Below, in pieces: positions 11,645 through 22,199 of a stretch of 64,000 nucleotides of DNA. This stretch comes from Ariolimax columbianus. Taxonomy: Eukaryota > Mollusca > Gastropoda > Stylommatophora > Arionidae. Below the pieces are notes generated by a model. That model did not search any database and was not told the DNA's origin. It saw only the letters and a program-made list of their open reading frames with translations. The DNA is taken from NCBI GenBank assembly GCA_036924085.1, contig JAVGWX010000019.1, forward strand, positions 20,622,293 to 20,686,292, given 5' to 3'. The first letter of the stretch is position 1. Every line of letters begins with the position of its first letter. A program made the translations under genes and the position numbers.

Positions 11645-12085
11645 GAACTGAAGAAAACTCCGCGATTATTCAATGAAACTGAATTTTGAATGTTTTTAAT
11701 ACTTCATAATCATCATGTGAACTTGTAGAACGTCGCTTCTATGAAAGCGAGTCTGAAGGAAACTCCCCGATTGTTCAATGAAACTGTATTTTGGATGTTT
11801 TTAATACTTCATAATCATCATGTGAACTTGTAGAACGTCGTTTCTATGAAAGCGAGTCTGAAGGAAACTCCCCGATTGTTCAATGAAACTGTATTTTGTA
11901 TGTTTTTAATACTTCATAATCATCATGTGAACTTGTAGAACGTCGATTCAATGAAAGCGAGTCTGAAGGAAACTCCCCGATTGTTCAATAAAACTGTATT
12001 TTGTATGTTTTTAATACTTCATAATCATCATGTGAACTTGTAGAACGTCGATTCAATGAAAGCGAGTCTGAAGGAAACTCGATCT
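11645..12085. repeat. 105-bp array at LINE 3' end
   Basis: Four units with exact 105-bp spacing (aactcccc/aactcg at 11761, 11866, 11971 and 12076). The last unit runs directly into the antisense LINE ORF end at about 12085. The LINE frame reads LARDRVSFRLAFIEST across the boundary, so the repeat unit is the LINE's terminal codons plus 3' UTR. Confidence 0.9.
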
Positions 12086-12515
12086 CTTGCCAAAACTCCA
12101 ACATGCTCGAGTCTTGCCCAAGCATTTCTTGGTGTCATTGCGTTCTTGTTCTTCCTCCTGTCCGGCACCGTACCTTCCATAGCCGTTCTCTCAAGTGTTT
12201 TTTGTGTCTTTTGATGTGGCAAAATTATTTCAATTTTATGTTCATAATATAATTGATGAACCAGTTGTCCTCTTGCCCAACTCTTGTCGAATGTCTGTAT
12301 TCATCTTAGCTTTTTGGTCCATGGTATTCTGAGAACATTGTCTATAACATTTTGACTCCAGAGACTCGATTCTCTTCCTTGAGGTTTAGGCAGCTGTCCA
12401 TGTTTCACAGCTGTATGATGCCATGCTAAAAACACAGATTCTCAATATTTTGACTTCTGTTGATTTTCTGGTATTCTGCAGGGTATCCTCCGGCTGTGTA
12501 GCTTCTGCATTGCCA
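12040..12515 (-). mobile_element. RTE-type LINE C-terminus (broken)
   Basis: Minus-strand remnant with family C-terminal blocks in order: KILRICVFSMASYSCETWT, then a shifted frame with SRKRIESLESKCYRQ and QNTMDQKAKMNTDIRQELGK, then KTLERTAMEGTVPDRRK, then LARDRVS at the end. The ETW block and the closing ARDR motif mark the post-RT C-terminal region of RTE-like LINEs. At least two frameshifts. The 5' break, at gcaatgcag, abuts an (ATA)n run at about 12518-12559. Confidence 0.85.
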
Positions 12516-12520
12516 TAATC

Positions 12521-12560
<40 letters not shown>

Positions 12561-12944
12561 AAATAATAATAATACATTTTAATACACAACACAATTATTC
12601 TACCACCTCTCACCTGAAAGCGAAAATCACCCACTAGTAGACGCTAGTGCCGAGGTTGAAGAGCGCTGCTCTTGAGTTATCGTTACTTATATATTCAGAC
12701 ACATTGTCCCACATGGACCACTTCACAACTCCAAATTGACATGCCTGCATTTTTTTGTCACATACGGTATTTTATCCTGTGCACATGGTGGTTGGATATC
12801 ACGTAGTTACGGGGTTTCATTAGATGAAGTTGACAAGTATGACGCGTTGTTGATGTCTGAAGATGCCACTTGCTGATGGCTTTTATCTGGTAGTTGGTCA
12901 AAATGGGTTTTTGTTTGTTTGTTATGGGGCGTGGAGAACTGATC

Positions 12945-13405
12945 ACGTACGGGCAGGTAAAACATACTGATCTAACTGTGTTAGTCAGGGTCAGGTAAGA
13001 CATACTGATCTAACTGTGTTACTCAGGGTCAGGTAACACATACTGATCTAGCTGTGTTAGTCAGGGACAGGTAACATATACTGATCTAGCTGTGGTTAGT
13101 CAGAGACAGGTAGCACATACTGATCTAGCTGTGTTAGTCAGGGACAGGTAACACATACTGATCTAGCTGTGTTAGTCAGGGTCAGGTAAGACATGCTGAT
13201 CTAGCTGTGTTAGTCAGGGGTAGATAACACATACTGATCTAGCTGTGTTAGTCAGGGTCAGGTAAGACATACTGATTAGACTATGTTAGTCAGGGGCAGG
13301 GAAGACATTCTGATTAGACTATGTTAATCAGGGCCAGGTGAAGCATACTGATTTAGCTGTGTTAGTTAGTCAGGGTCAGGTGAAACATATTGATCAGACT
13401 GTGTT
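12945..13405. repeat. 38-bp array derived from family A head
   Basis: About eleven units of roughly 38 bp (catactgatc at 12963, 13001, and so on) with gttagtcagggtcagg. The unit matches the two-unit head of dispersed family A (2711 and 2748). Confidence 0.93.
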
Positions 13406-13406
13406 A

Positions 13407-13407
<1 letters not shown>

Positions 13408-13449
<42 letters not shown>
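13408..13449. repeat. (TA)n microsatellite
   Basis: Perfect TA dinucleotide run directly after the 38-bp array. Confidence 0.95.
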
Positions 13450-13450
<1 letters not shown>

Positions 13451-13609
13451 TATCTGGCACGGTAAGTAGTTCATGGCAGCAAATGTGTTAGGTTAAGTTG
13501 AACTACTCTGCTCCTCTCGTGGAATCGACACACTTAACATCTGTTATAACGTATGAGTATTAACACAACATTTTTGAATAAACATTCTCCCAAATGATAT
13601 TTCTTATAG

Positions 13610-13731
13610 GAAGTCTCATCATTGATCAGGAGCGGAAGCGGATTGAAGAGCTACGGCGACGAGCTGCTGATGAGGGCAGGGCGCAGTGGGAGGAGAGGAG
13701 GAGGGCTGCAGATGAGAACAGTCGGCTGCAG
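13610..13731 (+). CDS. Host gene exon, coiled-coil (unidentified)
   Basis: Internal exon of a host gene on the plus strand. The acceptor is tttcttatag ending at 13609 (an alternative AG ends at 13630); the donor is CAG|gtaatt after 13731. The frame reads SLIIDQERKRIEELRRRAAD, then EGRAQWEERRRAADENSRLQ. It is rich in E, R, A and Q, as in a long helical coiled coil, and ends on a full codon (phase 0). GC content is clearly higher than the flanks. The next exon at 16618 starts in phase 0 and continues the frame. I considered a cortical scaffold of the LL5/PHLDB type but cannot establish it from sequence alone. The rest of the gene is not visible. Confidence 0.6.
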
Positions 13732-14574
13732 GTAATTATTACCTGTTGTTCAATCGATTCCTCGTCAGTTACCTGTAGAGCATAGGTCAGAATAAAGTAC
13801 AGGACACGACACGTCATCAATCGTAGAGATGTCTTTAGTTGAAGTTTATATGGCTTAAAGTTTCTACAGGATTTGATAGCTAGCTCCATTTCCAACCCTC
13901 CTTAGTAGCCTCTTACTTCTTGGCTGGTAGGTTACAGTATTGCTAGTCTTCTATAATTTCGGGCCCCGGTAATATTTATGAACTTTTAATCCTTTCTTCT
14001 TTTCATTTACTTGCTTACTATCATAACATATTTATACTGGTTTAGGAGACTGCAGAGTCTGTATACAAGTTTTTTGGAGGGTGGTTAACCAATGTGCGGG
14101 TCCATCTAAACTCAAACACTAGAGGAAAGTAGATCCGCAGCCTGTTAGGCGCCATCCATGCTGCTCTTTACAAACCATCTAATCATGGCTGGTGTTATAC
14201 AATTTCGCACAGTTAGTCACCTATTACACCATGCTCTCTGTGTGGGATTGATTTTATCCTTGTATATGTCATACACAAAGACATCGACAGACCAATTGTT
14301 AAAGAATTGTGTATTCATTTAATACGGTAAACACATTCTAACTGCATGCAATCCTTTTGGTTATATTATGATTTATTTGCTTCTCGATAGAGTGGTAGGT
14401 GGTCTGTGTAAATCCTCAATTAAGAATAGTTTTTGTTATTAATTATAGAAGTGACTAGCAGAATAATTTCATGACATAAACCCGGGTACATATAGTAGAG
14501 CAACTGTAACCTTACATAAATGTCGTAAATAATGACTAAAGAGGGTTGTGCATAGGACTAGCAACCTTAATTGG

Positions 14575-14885
14575 AGCACAGAGTAGTCAGGGTCAGTTGA
14601 AACATACTGATCAAGACCCCACTCTAGATCCTCGTTGGCGCTCCTGGAGACCAGCTGTTCCACAACAGGCTGACCAGCGAGGTGGATAGTGACATTGTAA
14701 TCTCGTTAGGGGTGATCATGCCGATTAGCCATGTATTGCACTACAGCCTGGGTGTTTCTAGGTCCACCTTCTCATGCACACATTGGGATACAAGAGTAGC
14801 CAACGTAACCCACCACTGTCAAGAGTCAATTCAACTCAACACGAGTTGCTTCAAACAGCTATAGCAACAAGAATAGCAACCTCAT
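14575..14885 (+). mobile_element. Family A variant (A2)
   Basis: Head gtcagttgaaacatactgat with caagacccc as in family A, but the 3' half differs (caacacgagttgcttcaaac) and matches the copy at 43555-43865. The A/C tail of standard family A is absent, so this is a distinct subfamily. Confidence 0.7.
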
Positions 14886-15119
14886 TATGTACACAACAAT
14901 TAATTACAACTATAATCAGTTACTTTGCAAGCTCGTATACCTTCATGTACAGAGACCAGCTGAAATGGCAACCAAGAAATCACACTCCGGGATGCGTTAC
15001 CTTTAAAGGGACACAATTATATTAGATATTCAGTATCTTTCAAAACGGTGCTTATTTGTCTCCCCTGTTAGACATTAATATTACAGAACAGGACAGGCTG
15101 GTTGGTTTACAAATATATG

Positions 15120-16075
15120 ATACATTCAGAAAGCTTTCCTTACAACAAAAAACTTAATACATGAAGAAATTAATTCCTTAAAACAGAACACATATACATT
15201 GAGAAAGCAGCTCCTTATATCAGAAGACACACATTGAGATTGTCGTTCCTTACAACAAAAGACTTGAGAATTAATAAAGGTGTTCTATACGAGCAGAAGA
15301 ATTATTTGAGAAAGCCGTTCCTTACAACAAAAGACTTGAGAATTAATAAAGGTGTTCCTTACGAGCAGAAGAATTATTTGAGAAAGCCGTTCCTTACAAC
15401 AAAAGACTTGAGAATTAATAAAGGTGTTCCTTACGAGCAGAAGAATTATTTGAGAAAGCCGTTCCTTACAACAAAAGACTTGAGAATTAATAAAGGTGTT
15501 CCTTACGAGCAGAAGAATTATTTGAGAAAGCCGTTCCTTACAATAGAAGACTTGAGAATTAATAAAGGTGTTCCTTACGAGCAGAAGAATTATTTGAGAA
15601 AGCCGTTCCTTACAACAAAAGACTTGAGAATTAATAAAGGTGTTCCTTACGAGCAGAAGAATTATTTGAGAAAGCCGTTCCTTACAACAAAAGACTTGAG
15701 AATTAATAAAGGTGTTCCTTACGAGCAGAAGAATTATTTGAGAAAGCCGTTCCTTACAACAAAAGACTTGAGAATTAATAAAGGTGTTCCTTACGAGCAG
15801 AAGAATTATTTGAGAAAGCCGTTCCTTACAACATAAGACTTATGAATTGAGAAAATCGCTCATGACAACAAAAGATATAAATTGAAAAATCGCTCCTTAC
15901 AACAGAAGACATATAAATTGAGAAATCGCTCCTTACAACAGAAGACATATAAATTGAAAAATCGCTCCTTACAGCACACAACTTATAAATTGGGAAATCG
16001 CTCTTTACAGTAGAAGACATAACATTAAGAAAATCGCTCCTTACAAGTGAAGACATACATTGAGAAAGTCGCCAA
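15120..16075. repeat. 36-bp array with 72-bp higher-order core
   Basis: The outer parts (15120-15240 and 15836-16075) are degenerate 36-bp units around cttacaacagaagac. The core (about 15240-15835) is about eight near-identical 72-bp dimers containing acttgagaattaataaaggt and gagcagaagaattatttgag. A 200-codon open frame exists only because 72 is divisible by 3. Confidence 0.95.
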
Positions 16076-16154
16076 TTACAAATATAGGACTTACATCTCT
16101 GCGAATTTCATAATACACTGAGCTAAGCATCACTTTCAAAATAATATATAATTA

Positions 16155-16615
16155 TTTGGAATGTCTGAAAGGTTGACATGGCTATGTCTTCCCGCGTCTG
16201 ACAAACTGTTTAGCTCATATGTGACAGATCGACATATATATTTCATCTTACATAAGCCAGTTTGAATTGTTCATATGGGACATATCAACCAACCTATTTC
16301 TTCCAACATAAGACAGATCAATTTGTTAATATGAAATATATTGTCAAAGCTATTTCTTCCAACATAAGACAGACTGAATTGCTCATATGTGACAAATGAG
16401 CCAAATTATTTCTTCCAACACAAGACATTGATTTGCGAATATGAAATATATTGTCTAAGTTATTTCTTCTAACACAAAACAAATTGATTTGCTAGTATGA
16501 AATATATTGTCAAAGCTATTTCTTACAACATAAGACATATTAATTTGCTAGTATATAATAGATCAACACAGCTATTTTTTCCAATATACGATAGATACAT
16601 TGACTATTATCTGAC
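16155..16615. repeat. Degenerate tandem repeat, about 59 bp
   Basis: Seven or eight diverged units with atatttcttccaacataaga-like cores and gacagattgaattgctcata-like segments. It ends at the acceptor of the second exon. Confidence 0.75.
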
Positions 16616-16617
16616 AG

Positions 16618-16727
16618 ATTGACGACCGCAGATTGAGAGAGGCAAACTGCAAAAGCTTCAACTCACTCGAGTCAGAAGACTCTAGCATTACAAGTAGCTG
16701 TGACACGCCAAGCGAGAAGGAGACCAG
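16618..16727 (+). CDS. Host gene exon, Ser/acidic segment
   Basis: Second exon of the gene begun at 13610. The acceptor is tctgacag ending at 16617; the donor is CAG|gtaggt after 16727. In the phase set by the upstream exon the frame is open throughout: IDDRRLREANCKSFNSLE then SEDSSITSSCDTPSEKET, ending two bases into a split codon. A serine/acidic linker after a coiled coil is typical of cytoskeletal scaffold proteins. An alternative AG ending at 16631 breaks the frame, which supports the chosen acceptor. Orthology is not established. Confidence 0.6.
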
Positions 16728-16784
16728 GTAGGTCCCTCTCTCTACCTTCATCTATCTATCTCTCACTATCTCTATCCTTTTTCA

Positions 16785-17095
16785 TCCCGTTCTTCCTCTT
16801 GTTCTTCTTTATCTTTCTCTTCTTCTTTTTCTTCTGCGTTTTCTTCCTCTTCCACTTTCAGACGTACACTTTAATATCTCTAAAGAGAGCAATGGTTCGC
16901 ATGAGGTCATCAGCATCTCCATAAAGCTTGTTTCAGATTGGAACGGATTATGGCCACATATGCCTTCTCTGTAAATCGTATGTTGGATGTTTGTTGGACA
17001 CTTCTGCGGTAGATGTTCAGCAGTCATTTGATCGATTACGCAGACACATTCATGCGTTTGTCCTAATTTGAACTTATCGAATAGTTGGTATCGTG
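16785..17095 (-). mobile_element. RNase H-type LINE 3' end (broken)
   Basis: On the minus strand: YQLFDKFKLGQTHECVC then MTAEHLPQKCPTN, which is the post-RNase H Cys/His knuckle. A shifted frame with LMRTIALFRDIKVYV ends the ORF. After the stop comes a GAA-rich tail (plus strand 16785-16856, TTC-rich). It lies in a CT-rich tract just downstream of the exon 2 donor. Confidence 0.75.
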
Positions 17096-17175
17096 GTCTC
17101 TCTCTCTCTCTCCCTCTCTCTCTCTATCTCTGTGTGTATGTGTGGCGTGTGTGCGTGCGTGCGTATGTGTTTTTT
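17096..17175. repeat. (TC)n / (TG)n simple repeat
   Basis: TC-rich run followed by TGTG/TGCG dinucleotides. From 17175 to 17400 no feature is recognised. Confidence 0.85.
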
Positions 17176-17404
17176 TGTTTCTTTCTTTGAATTCACAGTC
17201 AAAACTTTGGGCCAGTGTATCTTCCCTAACTAGCCGTACAGTGGTCAGGACTGTACTACTTTCAAATATTTCAATCCCTCTAGTCATTCACCGGTGGTCG
17301 GTCTGCCTCCAGAGTATTTGCAGTCAATCATAATTTCACTCCAGCGGGAGACATAGCATTTAACAGCTGCTTGGCCCGTTACAGGAAGCCTGCATTGAGC
17401 ATTT

Positions 17405-17635
17405 GCAGTGACTTGGCTTGGCTTCGTTCTTTCTCAATCTCCCACTACCAAACCCTAAAAGGGCTTAAGTAGCAGAATGTAGTCCAGAGAACGCAATGCG
17501 TTGTGTCGTAGTTTACAGATTGACTGCGATATTTGCACCTTTCAGTCCAAACACATCCGACTTCAGCAAACATTTTTTTTGTACCGAGTTAGCATTCCCT
17601 CTTCGATCCCCTCTCCGGGATCAAGATGCTGAACA
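17405..17635 (-). mobile_element. Family B copy, 5' part lost
   Basis: Reverse-oriented body (tctcaatctcccactacc, gcgatatttgcacctttcag, gacttcagcaaacat). Its 3' end carries acgaagccaagccaag on the minus strand instead of a GAA run. It meets an opposite-oriented copy head to head at about 17636. Confidence 0.75.
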
Positions 17636-17970
17636 GTACATGAGCTGCAGTGGTCAGCGACCCATAGCTGACTGCTAGCGTCAGGGCCAGCGAACCATAG
17701 CTGCCAAGACCCTTCTACACCTCCACGCGGTGATCCTGGATAACAGGCTGCAGCAGGGCAGACTGGCTAAGGAGAAGGGATCGAAGCGGGAATGCTAACC
17801 CGGTACTCAAAAAATGCTTGCAGAAGTCGGAGTGTTGGACCTAAAGGTGCAAATATCGCAGCAAAGCTGTAAACTACGACACAACGCATTCCGTTCTCTG
17901 GACTATATTCTGCTACTTACCCTTTCAGGGTTTGGGAGCGGGAGATTGAGAACGAACGCAGAAGAGGTGT
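17636..17970 (+). mobile_element. Family B copy, nearly full length
   Basis: Forward copy: head catgagctgcagtggtcagc, middle cctccacgcggtgatcctgg, 3' end gagattgagaacgaacgcag. With the preceding reverse copy it forms a head-to-head inverted pair. Confidence 0.8.
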
Positions 17971-18222
17971 AGAATGGTCTTGGCAGCTCTGTTTCCCTGG
18001 CCCTGACGCTAGCAGTCAGCTATGAGTCGCTGGCCCTGACGCTAGCAGTCAGCTATGGGTCGCTGGCCCTGACGCTATCAGTCACCTATGGGTCGCTGGC
18101 CCTGACGCTGGCAGTCAGCTATGGTTCGCTGGCCCTGACGCTAGCAGTCAGCTATGGGTCGCTGACCCTGACGCTAGCAGTCAGCTATGGGTCGCTGACC
18201 GCTGCAGCTCAGCATTTGCAGT
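17970..18222 (-). repeat. 33-bp array from family B head
   Basis: Reverse-oriented family B head (aggtgtagaatggtcttgg) followed by about six units of cctgacgctagcagtcagct plus atgggtcgctggc. The 33-bp unit exists once in ordinary family B copies such as 50790-50830. Confidence 0.88.
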
Positions 18223-18589
18223 GACAAATTATAATACCATTTTATTTACATAATACATAATACAATTAATACAATTAATTTACCAGCCCCATGCACAACA
18301 CTCTAGTCGCATTCTGCTGCATGTTTGAAAGATTATATTTCTTGCGTCCCGGATACCTGTCTGGTGCTCTGTATACAACTTGGATTGGTCTTCCATACCA
18401 CAATAGTTAACCATCTTTTGGTTATTACTCGTATAGTGTGATTGTCCTATGGTTAAATGTAGTAAAGTGGACATTTAGCAGAATTGACCGCTGTTTGGAA
18501 ATATCGTTTTTGAAGACTCAATTGTACTAATCAGCAGCCTGTGAGAGGTGGGGTGGCCAGTGCCCTTCATTGGTGTTTTTACTTTCCCT
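18223..18589. other. Unannotated spacer
   Basis: AT-rich; no gene or repeat recognised. Confidence 0.45.
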
Positions 18590-18755
18590 AACTCATGCGT
18601 CAGGTATCCATTTACAGTTGGGTTGACTGGAGAAGCGGTCCCTGATTAAAATCATGATCCATATTTCTTTTTGGTCTCGTTACGCGATTCGAACCGAGGC
18701 ACGCTGTTACCACAGATAATATCAAATTGCTGGCTATGAACTGCGCTAACGCGTC
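18590..18755 (-). mobile_element. tRNA-derived SINE fragment (family E)
   Basis: The minus strand has a tRNA-like head, gcgttagcgcagttcatagc (A-box-like), and cctcggttcgaatcgcg (B box). The tail ccaactgtaaatggatacct is shared with 40355-40585. Pol III-type internal promoter boxes are inferred from this resemblance. Confidence 0.6.
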
Positions 18756-19589
18756 ATTCGTCCTACATTTATTACAGATGTATTGCTAATTGTCCTATGG
18801 TTATTACACGTCTATTGTTCTCTGATTATTACACGTCTATTGTTATTGTTCTATGGCTATTGTACTATATTGTTTTCTAAGTGCAGTTTGATAACAAACT
18901 CGCGCAGCGTAACATGCGTGTCGGGAATTGGATTCGTTGAGTCAGTCATTCACAGACTGCACAAGTAACAGGAAACAACGGTTGAGTAGAGACATGTGTC
19001 CGAGAAGACCGGATCATTTGGAAGTTCAGATAGCGAGCTACAGAAACCAGAAATGTAAATTACCTTCGCCAATGTCATGAAAGAGGTTAAGCACTTTTTT
19101 GCTCTGCCTACGTGTAGGTATGTCTCATCTCATCTGTCTAGTAATGTAGTTAGCCACAGTGGGTATTTGCAATTATCTGTCGTTACTTGTTATTTTCAAT
19201 CCAAATTTCTCAATTGTCTCTTTAACAGCACCATTTAATCCTTGAGTTTATGGTTTTGATATTATGGATAACACTATATAGCATTCACGTGCAAAATGGG
19301 GGGGGGGGGGGGAAGAGAGAGAAATAGGGAGAGAGAGAGAAAGAGAGAGTAAATAAAGTAATCTTAATTATTAATGTACTGTTAATTTACCCGCAAAAGC
19401 AAATAAAATTCAGATTATCTGTTTACTGGCACCTGTAAGTTAAGCTCATAAACTCATAAGCTCATCATAACGGCGATCGACGCAAGTAAATATGATAAAA
19501 TTACGTTTTTCGGTAAAAGTGTTTATATGTACTAAACATTTTTGTATGTTTTGGGACAACAGGGTATGTCATGTATTTTTGCGCTGTTT
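18756..19589. other. Unannotated; poly-G / GA run inside
   Basis: Only simple sequence stands out: a G14-type run at about 19299-19312 and (GA)n to about 19350. No coding homology seen. Confidence 0.5.
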
Positions 19590-20200
19590 CTCTGGTGAAT
19601 TGGTGAACTGGAACTGCGTTTGTTTCTTTGGTGAATTGGTGTACTGTAACTGTGTTTGTTTCTTTGGTGAATTGGTGTACTATAACTTTTTTGTGTTATT
19701 TCCATGGTGAATTGTTGTACTGTAACTATTATTGCGTTGTTTTTTTGGTGAATTGGTGTTCTGGAACTGTTTTTGTGTTATTTCTATGGGTAATTGGTGT
19801 ACTGGAACTTTTGTTTCGTTGTGTGTATGGTGAGGTGGTGCACTGGAGCTATTGTTGCGTGGTTATGGTTTATTTTGGTGAATTGGTGTACTGGAACTGT
19901 TTGTGTGTTATTTCTATGGTGAATTGGTGTACTGGAACTGTTTTTGTGTTATTTCTATGGTGAATTGGTGTACTGTAACTGTTTTTGTGTTATTTCTATG
20001 GTGAATTGTTGTACTGTAACTATTGTTGTGTTGTTTGTTTGGTGAATTGATGTACTGCAACTTTTGTTGCGTTGTTTGTTTGGTGAATTGATGTACTGCA
20101 ACTTTTGTTGCGTTGTTTGTTTGGTGAATTGGTGTACTGGAACTTTTGTTGCGTTGTTTTTTTGGTGAATTGGTGTACTGTAACTATTGTTGTGATTTAT
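19590..20200. repeat. Minisatellite, about 41-bp unit
   Basis: About fifteen units built on tggtgaattggtgtactgga followed by a variable actgtttttgtgttatttct or attgttgcgttgttt segment. Confidence 0.93.
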
Positions 20201-21350
20201 TTTTTAATTTCATTACTTTTTTTGTTGGTGGCAGATCTTATTTAGAAGAAATGTAGATGCCCAAAATGTATTCACAATTCGACGATTCACTAATTTCCAC
20301 TTTTAGTTTTTGGTCTGCTCATTCTAAAAACGATTCGTAATAATTTCACATTGTGCGACCACCATTTATTTACCTGCTTAAGACAGTCTATTTAGAACTC
20401 ACTGCAGATGAGACTTGTCTTTCACGTAATGAACTGATTGGCTATTTCACCAATAAAGCATATTTATAAATGACCGATTTCTTCCTTTTAACAAGCACGA
20501 CGTTGCTGTCGACGCTTTGAAAATCGTCTCCAATGCTGCGTCGAATAATTCAGGGGCGTGTCTTGTCGGCAAATTGCCGGAAATCCACTCGCGATTCAAT
20601 CGACACTGGTCAGTTGATTGGGGTTAGTGATTGTGACGTATCAAAGCAAATATAAAGAAACCACGTTCAGAAGTACCAGCTTTTGGATCATCTATTCGGG
20701 ATCAGTCAAAATGTGATAGATTCAAAGGTCTCACTGATAGATTCAAAGGTCTCATTAGTGGAACTTGGACACATAATTTCAGCTCTGTAGGTCATGGAGA
20801 AGTTAGGTAAAATAGGAGAAATAGGAGTCCAAGCGAAACGGGTAAAGGTAATAGCGAGTTAAATAAACGATTTTAAAAGCAAGCTTCAGACACAACAGAA
20901 AAACGAGACACATGACATGTCGATCTATCAACACATAGCCAAAGCCTTGTAAGACAGGAGACGCGGCATATGTGAAGTTCGTGTGATAAATGACACATCT
21001 GAACATAATGGATCGTATGGTTATCATTTGCACTTGTGTTGAGAAATCATGTAAGTGTGCTGTAGTCTCATCACTGTGTTTATGTACATACTCGCACGTA
21101 CACTGACCTGTGTACACATTCACATGTACACACTGAAATATCCAGAGACTGACATTCACACACTAGCTGTCGATGTCTGCCCTGACTTCCGATGTTATAA
21201 TATGCCAGCTGCCTGTCTTGGGACCTGTGTCTGCCAGATTGGCAATTAGACCATCTTTCATTGTCTAGAGAATCCGGTCGTATTCGTTTTGTAGACAAGT
21301 CCTGTCTTCCTCTCTCACTCTTTCTCTCTTTATATATAAATATATATATC
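20201..21350. other. Unannotated; promoter-like spot at 20634
   Basis: No coding homology. A 24-bp direct duplication (tgatagattcaaaggtctca) lies near 20715-20755. At 20634-20655 a tgacgtatca (CRE-like) is followed by a tataaag; this could be a core promoter, but no downstream gene is visible. Confidence 0.25.
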
Positions 21351-21354
21351 TGTG

Positions 21355-21356
<2 letters not shown>

Positions 21357-21427
<71 letters not shown>
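21357..21427. repeat. (CT)n microsatellite
   Basis: About 35 uninterrupted CT dinucleotides. A second (CT)n run lies at 21560-21598 and a poly-C at about 21488-21500. The interval from 21600 to 22200 holds no recognised gene. Confidence 0.97.
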
Positions 21428-21430
<3 letters not shown>

Positions 21431-21557
21431 TATAATCCTTATGTAGAGAATCCGGTCTTATTCGTTTTGATGACATGTCCTACCCACACCCCCCCCCCCC
21501 CATTCCCTTCTCTCTTCACAGTATTATGTCGCACGTTGTATTGATATCATGTCCTGT

Positions 21558-21600
<43 letters not shown>

Positions 21601-22199
21601 ACACAATCTGCATCTGCAGTAACCTATCTCATTTTGTATCCCTCACTCACTTTTTCTCTACCCAAATTATCTTCCTCCCCATCTCCCATCCTCTCGCTTC
21701 CCTCTTAACCTCCCTCTCTCTGTCTCTTTAACTCTCCGCTCACATTAATTATTCGTTCTCTTTATTTATGACTTATATTTGATCTAACCTGTCCATTTGA
21801 ACGAATGATACAGTATAGTGAGAGTGACAGACATGTTAGATGGATATCTTGTTATAACATAATTAACAACTAGGCACACAGCCATGTTGTATCACACTGC
21901 ATGCACACTATTAATCAATAAATCAAACCACTTCCGCTCCCCGTGGAGCAAGGTCTTTAACAACTACACACCAAATATTCCTGTTCTGGTTCATCCATTC
22001 CAGCTCTGCTGTCGTCTAGCCTGTTTGCCTCCTGTCTCGTGCTATCTTCTAAGTGAGACTTGTGGCCAACCTCGACTTCCCTTGTCTTGGGGATTCCAGA
22101 ATAGAGACTGCCTTGAAAGGCCATCCTCTTGAGTTCTCTCAGAGCGACTGGACTAGCCGTCGACGATTGTCACGAGAATGATTGTACACGGCTAATTGA

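Larger units (their letters stand above)
13732..16617 (+). other. Presumed intron between two exons
   Basis: Contains a family A variant (14575-14885), the 36/72-bp array (15120-16075) and a degenerate 59-bp array (16155-16615). It begins with gtaatt and ends with tctgacag. Nothing else coding is recognised. Confidence 0.5.

Noticed and set aside
15234..15836. 200-codon frame of 24-residue repeats resembling a repeat protein
   Set aside because: Both edges dissolve into degenerate non-coding 36-bp units with stops; it lies inside the presumed intron.
20634..20700. CRE plus TATA-like core promoter
   Set aside because: Short motifs expected by chance in AT-rich DNA, and no gene is visible downstream; kept only as a remark in the spacer entry.
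21261..21731. Ser/Leu-rich open frames
   Set aside because: Translations of (CT)n microsatellites.
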